From positions 1 through 7,397 of the forward strand of contig CABRZK010000121.1 in assembly GCA_902475415.1 (NCBI GenBank): DNA of 7,397 nt. The letters are read 5' to 3'. The DNA comes from an uncultured Eubacterium sp. GTDB lineage: Bacteria > Bacillota > Clostridia > Lachnospirales > Lachnospiraceae. This document shows, piece after piece, positions 1-6,092 of this stretch. The notes beneath the pieces were generated by a model. The model did not search any database. It was given only the letters and a program-made list of their open reading frames with translations, and was not told where the DNA came from. The translations under genes and the position numbers were made by a program. Position 1 is the stretch's first letter. The number at the start of each line of letters is the position of its first letter.

Positions 1-60
1 TTTTCAATGATCAATATGTGCAATAATACAAAAATTTCTGATTTTACTCTGATCTATCAC
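1..60 (-). pseudogene. lepA: Elongation factor 4 (LepA) N-terminus, partial, with in-frame TGA
   Basis: Reading the minus strand from the GTG at 60-58 gives V-I-D-Q-S-K-I-R-N-F-C-I-I-A-H-I-D-H, then TGA, then K. This is the start of LepA, the ribosome-associated translation GTPase, whose N-terminus runs (S)KIRNF.IIAHIDHGKST. The start is supported by a GGAGG Shine-Dalgarno at 68-72, seven bases upstream. The family's invariant glycine of the G1/P-loop motif (HIDHGKST) is here a TGA at 6-4; one base change from GGA would explain it. The following AAA still encodes the expected lysine, so the frame is kept. The position after spoIIP fits conserved synteny. The gene runs off the window, so I cannot tell whether it is a real nonsense mutation, a base-call error, or the edge of a remnant. 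Identity is secure; the pseudogene status is not. Confidence 0.75.
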
Positions 61-183
61 TCAAATTCCTCCATCTATCAGTACGCCGTAAATCTCCTGA
101 CCTTCGCCCATCAATCCCAATCGCACCTTTTTTATCAATGAATCAACGCATACATAACCTGCATATGCGCATAACATCCCAAT
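61..183 (-). other. Unidentified 3' reading-frame remnant abutting lepA
   Basis: The minus strand is open from 183 to a TGA at 63-61 that directly precedes the lepA GTG. From the first ATG (177-175) it would encode 38 residues, beginning MLCAYAGYVCVDSLIKK and ending GEGQEIYGVLIDGGI. The residue composition looks coding: a small hydrophobic stretch, then a basic amphipathic stretch, then a glycine-rich tail. The stop lies against the next start, as in an operon. No ribosome binding site precedes the ATG, and in-frame TAA codons lie just upstream at 186-184 and 198-196. I do not recognise the protein. It may be the C-terminal remnant of a small gene that once sat between spoIIP and lepA (B. subtilis has yqxA there, but I see no clear resemblance), or a chance frame. 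From 184 to 277 I see nothing else. Confidence 0.35.
68..72 (-). promoter_or_regulatory. Shine-Dalgarno of lepA
   Basis: The minus strand reads GGAGG-AATTTGA-GTG, a strong ribosome binding site seven bases before the GTG at 60-58. It fixes the lepA start and lies inside the last codons of the reading frame that ends at 61-63, an arrangement typical of translational coupling. Confidence 0.75.
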
Positions 184-277
184 TTAGTTTAGATTTTAAC
201 ATTGAACCGGAGAAATAGCAAGTAGCTTCATATATTCCTCGATCTCCAAAAAACAGGCATATCTGTCTTTTTGCTTT

Positions 278-1694
278 TTAATCCTTCACAATCTCTTCGA
301 TCATACACTGATGCACTTTACTCTTTTTGTCGTAACTGATCCCCACCAGCAGGATCTCGCCTGTATAAGCTTCCACTGAAATCGGATATTTCTTCTCCTT
401 TATCTGCTCAATCGCTGTCATTGCATTTTGATTCCATTTCAGTTCCACAAGAAGTGCCGGATAGTTTCCGGCATATTTCGGTTTCGGAATGTAGACAAAA
501 TCAGCAAATCCTCGTCCTGTCGGAAATTCGCGAACCGGTTTATAAATAATACCGCATGGAGCTCAGATATCCGATCGTCAACACACTGCTTAACGAATTC
601 TCATCATGATATCTGATGGCAGAGGCATATTGCATATGAATCTTTTCCATTTCTTCTGCCACAACCTCTGTCTCAAGGTCCAATGTCGCATCAAGTAACC
701 TCATGGACTCCTGCTGAAACTCATATAATTCATTCCATTTGCTGACCTGAACAGCCAGCATTACTTCCTCACGAATTTCTTCATTTGGCAAAAAAGCTGT
801 ATGCTCCTCTCTATTATAAGCTAGATAACCAAGATGGATCAGACAGGTAAGCACATCATCCTTATCATGAAACGTCACCATATCATTGCGAAACATCGCC
901 ACATTCACCGGTACTTCTTTTCCAGCCAGCATCGCAATAATATCATCTTTTAATCCGTCAAAATTCATATTGATCAGTGGAATAATCGATTCATACGTTC
1001 CCGTCTGAGACCAATAGCTCTGAAATTCGCCCCACAACATCACACTAACTACCGCTTTCGGATTGTATACATGCTCATTTCCGAGCAAATATCCATCATA
1101 CCATCGCTTTACCCGTGAAAAATTTCTGCCGTATTTCTCGCATAATTCTTTCACTTCTGGTTCTGTAAAGCCAAAGTACGGTGCCATCGTTTTTGCATCC
1201 AGCATCGTATATTCATCAAAATTATTCAACGCAGACTGTGTCTTTACTTTCTTGATTGGAAGAATACCCGTCAAATATGCTAATTTAATATACTTTGTCG
1301 CTTCTGTTCCTTTAAATAAATTTCGTAAAAATGCAATATATTCGTCCTGTATCTTCCAATCCTTATGCACATCTCTGATCAGTACATCCCACTCATCAAT
1401 AATAACAATAAATTCTTCCCCACATTTTCTGTGTATACATGCTAAAGCCTCCGGAACACTACGAACCTGCTCCGGCAATATATCTGGGTAACATTCATTT
1501 AGGCCATCTATAATCTCACGTTCTATGTAAGCAAGTACTTTATCCGGGCCGCCTGCAACTCCGATACTCCACTGAACATCAAACTGGATCACAGCATACT
1601 TGTTCAAATGTTTTTCAAAATCCGGTGATCTGCTAATTTCCAGATTTGAAAATAATTCTGCTGAATCACAGCCTTAGCTATAATATGCCATGTC
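278..1694 (-). pseudogene. AAA-ATPase-like / PD-(D/E)XK nuclease family protein, broken
   Basis: The core at 1607-540 reads as an AAA-ATPase-like domain (PF09820 type). The Walker B-like FIVIIDEWD lies about 20-28 codons after the characteristic GLNECYPDI stretch, followed by LAYLTGILPIKK and the RWYDGYLLG..VYNP signature. Homology continues upstream of 1607 without a break (GCDSAELFSNLEISRSPDFEKHLNKY, read at about 1673-1600), so the TTG at 1607 is not the true start. An in-frame TAA at 1676-1674 interrupts this, and recognisable family sequence ends near 1694 (DMAYYS), about 20 bases from the spoIIP stop. The N-terminal part with the P-loop (RRFGKS type) is absent. At the 3' end the frame stops at 542-540, but the next frame continues the family's C-terminal nuclease domain to a TAA at 280-278: PTGRGFADF (Asp codon 502-500), then VELKW (Glu 445-443, Lys 439-437). 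Removing one T of the run at 546-544 joins the two frames as YYYKPVREFPTG. The gene is thus 5'-truncated, stopped and frameshifted, and is almost surely non-functional. The cellular role of the family is not established. Confidence 0.88.
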
Positions 1695-1714
1695 TTATCG
1701 TAATGAATCAGACG

Positions 1715-2935
1715 TTATGTCCCACTCAATACTTTATCCAGCACCTGTGCCAGCGGATCCATGGCATTCAGTGCTTCCTGCAAGGTATTGGTCTGTGCTC
1801 CCACTTCGATAAGCAATGATTTTGGACACAGATGCATATTGTAGCGATAGCTTTTCAGATAGATTTTTCGTGTAAATCCCGGATATAATTCTGTGGCTGC
1901 CAGCTGCATTTTCAGGGACATGGCCAGATTGTCTTCGATATAGGGATTTCGCAGGTAATCAATATCACCGGTGGCCGTAGTCTTACTCAGTCCGTTAAAG
2001 AACATAACCTGCGCCATATCAACACCGTTGATATTGGTAGCCAGTCTCGTCGTATCAGCCACGCCATCACGGTGCAGATCTATCACCACTTCTATACTCG
2101 GATTATCCTGCAGAATTTTCTGAATAACCGGAGCAGCCACATTATAGGCATGATCCCGGTCATTATCATATGTCCCGGTATCATGGAGTACATGATAGCC
2201 ATATGTATCCTGTAGAATCTGGGTCAGACGGTTGCCCACTGCCACCACGGATGTATTCGGATCTCCCGGTATGGAATCCGCGTATCCTTCCAGGGAATGG
2301 GTATGATAGATCAGAATCTGCGGTACATTCTCTGTTGTTTTCTGAATCGTACAGTTTTTATTTAACAGATTTTGCACTACCAGCTGTGAACTGTTAATCG
2401 TTGTTGATTTGTCCACCGTATAATAATGCTGAATCAGATAATCAAAATCATTCAGTTTTTCCATAGAAACGGTGGTTCCTGCAGAATTTGAATTTACATT
2501 CGCGGATGATGCAGCAGCATTCTCCCTCGGCAATTTTCCTTCTGACTGACCCTCTGATCCGCTTTCTGACTGACTGGTTGGTGTGTCCTCGTTCTGATCC
2601 ACAGCCATTTCTGTCTCCTGTGGATCTTTTTTTGCCAGAATCTCATCATAGGATAGCTTACTTTCCGACTGCATATCATACCGACTGATATCGTCTTCTT
2701 CTATATTATATGCAGCCAGTACATCGTCCTCTGAGGCCAGTAAGGGATTATATTGTTTCAGCATCAGATAGCAGATCTGATACTGCAATTTGTTCCACAG
2801 ATTTGTATTACGCATTCCAAGTACACATATACTTATAACTAAAAACAGTACGAGGAAACTTATTCCCCGTACTATCCAGCGTGTTCTTCTCTCTCTTCGT
2901 TTTCTTTTTCTTGTAACTTTCAACATTCTTCCCAT
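1715..2935 (-). CDS. spoIIP: Stage II sporulation protein P (engulfment amidase/endopeptidase)
   Basis: The 406-residue product is SpoIIP. In the mother cell SpoIIP works with SpoIID and SpoIIM to cut septal peptidoglycan during engulfment. The N-terminus is very basic (residues 5-19), followed by one membrane anchor at about 20-41. A low-complexity acidic, Ser/Glu-rich linker spans about 80-155. The C-terminal hydrolase domain (about 200-406) has ILIYHTHSLEGY at 207-218, VVIDLHRDG at 283-291 and SLLIEVGAQTNT at 373-384. His211, His288 and Glu377 are the likely zinc/catalytic residues by analogy with amidase-type hydrolases. The usual HTHTSEAY reads HTHSLEGY here, a mild variation. The start is uncertain: ATG at 2935 has no clear Shine-Dalgarno, and a second ATG three codons on (MLKV) is preceded only by a GGAAGA that is too close. 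It lies 107 bases after gpr. No terminator follows before the broken gene downstream. Confidence 0.93.
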   Translation of the reverse strand: MGRMLKVTRKRKRRERRTRWIVRGISFLVLFLVISICVLGMRNTNLWNKLQYQICYLMLKQYNPLLASEDDVLAAYNIEEDDISRYDMQSESKLSYDEILAKKDPQETEMAVDQNEDTPTSQSESGSEGQSEGKLPRENAAASSANVNSNSAGTTVSMEKLNDFDYLIQHYYTVDKSTTINSSQLVVQNLLNKNCTIQKTTENVPQILIYHTHSLEGYADSIPGDPNTSVVAVGNRLTQILQDTYGYHVLHDTGTYDNDRDHAYNVAAPVIQKILQDNPSIEVVIDLHRDGVADTTRLATNINGVDMAQVMFFNGLSKTTATGDIDYLRNPYIEDNLAMSLKMQLAATELYPGFTRKIYLKSYRYNMHLCPKSLLIEVGAQTNTLQEALNAMDPLAQVLDKVLSGT

Positions 2936-2941
2936 ACATAG

Positions 2942-2970
2942 TATATATGAAGGGATTCTGAAAAATATAC
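2942..2970 (-). promoter_or_regulatory. Candidate sigma-E promoter of spoIIP
   Basis: On the minus strand GTATATT (2970-2964) and CATATATA (2949-2942) are separated by 14 bases. They resemble the mother-cell sigma-E consensus (about KMATATT, 13-15 bases, CATACAMT). spoIIP is a sigma-E gene in B. subtilis, which supports the call. Transcription would start about seven bases on, at about 2936-2934, practically on the spoIIP ATG. The local AT richness makes chance matches possible. Confidence 0.5.
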
Positions 2971-3042
2971 CTTTAAATTTTATTTCAGTACAATTTTCCC
3001 GTATTTTTCACCTTTTATTTTCGTCAATTTCACCAGTATAGT

Positions 3043-4110
3043 TTACCCACAAAATGCCTGATTAATTGCTTCTGAAATAGTATAACTCATTCTTTTTATC
3101 TCCGCATCAATGTCTTTGGGTGTGACAAACATATGATTCAGCTGAGGAGAAAGCAGTTCCCGGATCAGGTTGCGATGTTCCGCTTCTGTCAGTTTGCTCC
3201 AGGATGTTTTTAACGGTCGGAGGCTGTCTGCCTCCACTGTCAGTTCTTCCAGTAGTGTGGACATGGAATCATACACGATCGTTGCAGCCTCCACCACAGT
3301 CGGAATACCGATTGCAATTACCGGAATTCCCATGGTTTCTTTTGTAATGCTATAACGATGGTTGCCCACACCGGATCCTGGATAGATACCTGTATCTGTG
3401 ATCTGGATCGTTCTTCCCAGACGGCGGACACTGCGTGCGGCCAGCGCATCCACTACGATCAGGTAATCCGGCTTTACTTCCCGGATGATTCCGGCAATGA
3501 TTTCCTGACTTTCCATTCCTGTCTGTGCCATCACCCCTGGGACAATGGCACTAATGGGCTGCACTGCTTCGTTTTCGTAAGCCTGTCTGCCGAATTCCCG
3601 TAAAATATGTCGTGTAATATACAGATTATCGGCCACCTGCGGACCTAACGCATCTGGTGTCACCTGCCGGTTGCCAAGTCCTGCTACGAGAATGGAAGTT
3701 TCTCTCTGGCTTTCATTGTCCCACCTTTCCATATGATCAAATTCACATTTTTCTGAATCATCTCTGTCATTCTCCTGATTGAAACCGGTTTTAATATTCT
3801 TCATTTTTTCTTTTGTTCCGTTCTGGTCCACCGGAATCAGCTTTCGTAAGATCATCGACAGGTGCTTTGATATCTCTCTGTGATAATCTTCATCATCTTC
3901 AATCATCTCTGCCGCTTCCAGGGTGATATAGGTTCCTTTTGGTTTTCCCATCTGTCTGGCACCGTTTTCTGTCGTTATATGCACCGTTGTAATGTGTATC
4001 TGCGCTTCTCCATAATCTTCTTCTGAAACACGAATCCCCCTGGTTTCTTCCTGTGTTTTGGCAATTCGTTCATTTTCTTCTACTGCAAGATCTGTTCTGA
4101 CTTCAAACAT
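3043..4110 (-). CDS. gpr: Germination protease GPR (SASP-degrading spore protease)
   Basis: The 355-residue product is GPR (MEROPS family A25). It degrades DNA-protecting small acid-soluble proteins in the spore core at germination. Family motifs in order: RTDLAVE at 5-11, LVAGLGNRQVTPDALGP at 141-157, AIVPGVMAQTGMES at 188-201, VVDALAARSVRRLGRTIQI at 219-237, TGIYPGSGVGNHR at 240-252 and GIPVIAIGIPTVV at 261-273. Asp153 and Asp221 are the likely pair of catalytic aspartates. The ATG at 4110 is preceded by AAAGGGAG at 4126-4119, eight bases away, so the start is well supported. Two oddities stand out. Only four residues precede RTDLA, giving a short propeptide for an enzyme made as a self-processing zymogen. 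A charged hydrophilic insert of about 44 residues (94-137) also lies before the GLGN core. Forespore expression (sigma-F/G) is expected from the family, but I could not find a good matching promoter. Confidence 0.96.
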   Translation of the reverse strand: MFEVRTDLAVEENERIAKTQEETRGIRVSEEDYGEAQIHITTVHITTENGARQMGKPKGTYITLEAAEMIEDDEDYHREISKHLSMILRKLIPVDQNGTKEKMKNIKTGFNQENDRDDSEKCEFDHMERWDNESQRETSILVAGLGNRQVTPDALGPQVADNLYITRHILREFGRQAYENEAVQPISAIVPGVMAQTGMESQEIIAGIIREVKPDYLIVVDALAARSVRRLGRTIQITDTGIYPGSGVGNHRYSITKETMGIPVIAIGIPTVVEAATIVYDSMSTLLEELTVEADSLRPLKTSWSKLTEAEHRNLIRELLSPQLNHMFVTPKDIDAEIKRMSYTISEAINQAFCG

Positions 4111-4264
4111 ATAAGCATCTCCCTTTTTCTGTTATGTATTGCCGAAATCCGTCCCATGAAATATGCGAAGCAAACTGTCTGTTATTCTTTTTCAGTTTTA
4201 CCATGCAACTTTATTTTCATTATATTTGGAATGAGTTTTTCTAGTATTTCAAAAAACGCAAACA

Positions 4265-4273
4265 ATTATACCA
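4265..4273 (-). promoter_or_regulatory. Possible extended -10 promoter facing gpr
   Basis: The minus strand reads TGGTATAAT, a perfect sigma-A extended -10 element, with no recognisable -35 at 17 bases. Transcription would run toward gpr with a leader of about 145 bases. It sits 28 bases from the opposing rpsT -35. The region is AT-rich, so this may be chance. I saw nothing else beyond the rpsT signals in the 304-base gpr-rpsT gap (4111-4414). Confidence 0.25.
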
Positions 4274-4300
4274 CTTTTTTCATTTTTTTACGTTTTTCCC

Positions 4301-4329
4301 TTGACAATTACCATTTCTGACCTTATAAT
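4301..4329 (+). promoter_or_regulatory. Consensus sigma-A promoter of rpsT
   Basis: A perfect TTGACA at 4301-4306 and a perfect TATAAT at 4324-4329 are separated by 17 bases. This is an ideal housekeeping promoter, as expected for a ribosomal protein gene. The start site would be near 4336, giving a leader of about 80 bases before the rpsT start. Confidence 0.93.
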
Positions 4330-4400
4330 ATATGAGTATGTTTACATTAGATCGTCCGTGTCCGGCTTTAATGAAACAATCATTCAAGAATTCTCAGTAT

Positions 4401-4408
4401 GGGAGGTG
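4401..4408 (+). promoter_or_regulatory. Shine-Dalgarno of rpsT
   Basis: GGGAGGTG lies six bases before the TTG at 4415. This strong site decides the non-ATG start and rules out the longer in-frame reading from 4301, which would begin inside the -35 element. Confidence 0.88.
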
Positions 4409-4414
4409 TACAGA

Positions 4415-4678
4415 TTGGCTAACATTAAATCAGCAAAGAAAAGAATCTTAGTTGCGCAGACAAAGACAGAGAGAAATAAATCTATCCGTTCTTCCGTGAA
4501 AACAGCTATTAAAAAAGTAGAGGCAGCTGTTGCAGCAAATGATAAAGAAGCAGCTTCTGCAGCATTAGCTTCAGCTACTTCCGTTATCAGCAAAGCTGAG
4601 TCTAAAGGTGTTTATCACAAAAACAATGCTTCCAGAAAAATTGCTCGTTTAGCAAAATTAGTGAACAGCATTGCGTAA
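4415..4678 (+). CDS. rpsT: 30S ribosomal protein S20
   Basis: The 87-residue product is S20, a primary 16S rRNA-binding protein of the small subunit made of a three-helix bundle. It starts MANIKSAKKRI, with the basic 'SAKKR' N-terminus, and continues with RNKSIRSSVKTAIKKVE. The C-terminal part has GVYHKNNASRKIARLAKLV, the family's rRNA-binding signature. The length matches the family (about 85-90). The start is TTG at 4415, supported by GGGAGG six bases upstream and by alignment to other S20 proteins. The E. coli gene also starts with UUG, a feature linked there to autogenous control. The gene is alone on its strand between its own promoter and terminator, divergent from gpr and convergent with trpD. 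Its Ala/Lys/Ser-rich composition is normal for S20. Confidence 0.97.
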   Translation: MANIKSAKKRILVAQTKTERNKSIRSSVKTAIKKVEAAVAANDKEAASAALASATSVISKAESKGVYHKNNASRKIARLAKLVNSIA

Positions 4679-4705
4679 CAAGTGCGAATAAATACGAATT
4701 ATAAG

Positions 4706-4742
4706 GAACAATTGGTGCCGTCATACCAGTTGTTCTTTTTTT
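4706..4742 (+). terminator. Intrinsic terminator of rpsT
   Basis: An 11-base-pair stem (4706-4716 with 4725-4735, one G-T wobble) with an eight-base loop is followed directly by seven T (4736-4742). It begins 28 bases after the rpsT stop and ends the single-gene transcript. Confidence 0.92.
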
Positions 4743-4777
4743 GTTATTCAAACAGGAAATGTAGAGGATTTTTCCGC

Positions 4778-4818
4778 AAAAAAATGCCACACAGATATCG
4801 ATCGTTATCTATGTGGCA
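4778..4818 (-). terminator. Intrinsic terminator of the trp operon
   Basis: A 13-base-pair stem (4785-4797 with 4806-4818, one wobble) encloses an eight-base loop containing CGATCG. On the minus strand seven T follow directly (complement of the A run 4778-4784). It lies 97 bases past the trpD stop. On the plus strand a weaker CTCTTTCTTTTT tract follows, so it may also act as a backup for rpsT transcripts. Confidence 0.92.
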
Positions 4819-4914
4819 CTCTTTCTTTTTATCATCAAATGGTCATTTCACTGCTCACGGAAGAAGCTTTCTTTACAGACTTTTCTTCATAGTTTTTTCA
4901 CGCATCTATGATAT

Positions 4915-5928
4915 TTATTTTCCATAGCTTACAAGTTTTTCCAGAACTTCCGCTGCTTTTCCGGAATCAATGGCTTTTTTTGCCAGAATAATGCCGTCTG
5001 CAATGCTCGCTGCTTTTCCACCGATATAGAGCGCTGCTCCCGCATTCAGAAGAACAATCTCACGTTTTGCTCCCTGTTCTTTTCCGGAAAGGATTGCACG
5101 GGTAATTTCTGCATTTTCCGCTGCACTTCCGCCCTGTAATTCTTCCAGATCAACGGTTTTAAATCCGAAATCTTCCGGTGTGATTTCGTAGGTGGTCACT
5201 GCTCCGTTTTTTAATTCTGAAATCACGGTTCTGGTGCTTAAGGTAATCTCATCCATATGATCTCTGCCACTGACCACCAGAGCACGTGCTACTCCAAGCT
5301 GTCCCATAACTTTTGCAATCGTTTCTGTCAGATTCGGATCATAGACACCGACCACCATGCCTTTTGCCCCGGATGGATTCGCTAACGGTCCAAGGATATT
5401 GAATACGGTACGGATTCCCATTTCACTTCTGGCCTGACCGACAAAGCGCATGGATTTGTTGAATGTCTGCGCAAACATAAATCCAATGCCCACTTCATCC
5501 ACACATGCCTCCACTTTTTCCGGCTCCATCATAATATGGACGCCAAGCTCTTCCAACACATCACCGGCGCCGCTTTTACTGGAAATGGAACGATTGCCGT
5601 GTTTTGCCACCGGAACGCCGGCTGCTGCTGTCACGATAGCAGATGTGGTGGAAATATTGAATGAATACGTGCAATCTCCTCCGGTTCCCACCAGATCGAT
5701 AAAATGATCCACATGCGGATGAATGTGTTCTGCCTTATCTGCCAGAACAGATGCCAGACCAACGATTTCGTCCACAGTCTCTCCTTTCATCCGCAAACCG
5801 GTCAGGAATGCCGCAATCTGTGCCTGTGTTGCTGCTCCGGTCAGAAGAAGTTCCATCACTTCTTCTGACTCAGTTTTGCTTAAATCCTGTCTGTCTGCTA
5901 CTCTCTGTATTGCCTGTTTCATATCCAT
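4915..5928 (-). CDS. trpD: Anthranilate phosphoribosyltransferase
   Basis: TrpD transfers the phosphoribosyl group of PRPP to anthranilate in the second step of tryptophan synthesis from chorismate. From the ATG at 5928 the product has 337 residues, the usual family length. It shows the PRPP-binding GTGGD at 81-85, FNIST just after, KHGNRSISSKSGAGDVLEELG at about 109-129, RTVFNILGPLANP at 173-185 and a DE pair at 226-227. The N-terminal helices (MDMKQAIQRVADRQDLS) match the family start. An AAGGAG at 5944-5939, ten bases upstream, supports this start. The frame stays open upstream to at least a GTG at 6063, but those 45 codons are basic, unlike TrpD, and poorly supplied with ribosome binding sites. 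It follows trpA after 164 bases and ends the operon, whereas trpD normally lies upstream of trpC. Confidence 0.96.
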   Translation of the reverse strand: MDMKQAIQRVADRQDLSKTESEEVMELLLTGAATQAQIAAFLTGLRMKGETVDEIVGLASVLADKAEHIHPHVDHFIDLVGTGGDCTYSFNISTTSAIVTAAAGVPVAKHGNRSISSKSGAGDVLEELGVHIMMEPEKVEACVDEVGIGFMFAQTFNKSMRFVGQARSEMGIRTVFNILGPLANPSGAKGMVVGVYDPNLTETIAKVMGQLGVARALVVSGRDHMDEITLSTRTVISELKNGAVTTYEITPEDFGFKTVDLEELQGGSAAENAEITRAILSGKEQGAKREIVLLNAGAALYIGGKAASIADGIILAKKAIDSGKAAEVLEKLVSYGK

Positions 5929-6092
5929 TGTCCCAAAACTCCTTTTTGTCACCATTTTCTGCCTTCTGTTTTTCAAACTATGCATCGGGAACCTTTTTCC
6001 TTTTATTTTTGTAAATGACTCGTGCTTACTTCTCCAGTAATCGCATGATTTCATTTGAAACACAATTTTTCCAAGAGGGCTATTTACCTTTT

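Noticed and set aside
1..60. UGA read as glycine (as in Gracilibacteria/SR1 bacteria), which would make lepA intact
   Set aside because: The other genes here use GGN for glycine with no in-frame TGA, and the sporulation genes point to Firmicutes with the standard code.
428..1491. Plus-strand open frames over the broken ATPase gene
   Set aside because: They overlap clear family homology on the minus strand and show no protein signatures or ribosome binding sites.
4130..4172. A forespore (sigma-F/G) promoter for gpr: GCATA followed by GGCAATACAT on the minus strand
   Set aside because: The spacing is 18 bases, too long for sigma-F, and the -10 does not fit sigma-G.
4200..4252. TTGAAA and TATAAT on the minus strand upstream of gpr
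   Set aside because: They are 22 bases apart, too far for a sigma-A promoter.
4301..4414. A longer rpsT product starting at the TTG of 4301
   Set aside because: That TTG is the first half of the -35 box TTGACA; the extra residues are unlike S20, and the true start has a strong ribosome binding site.
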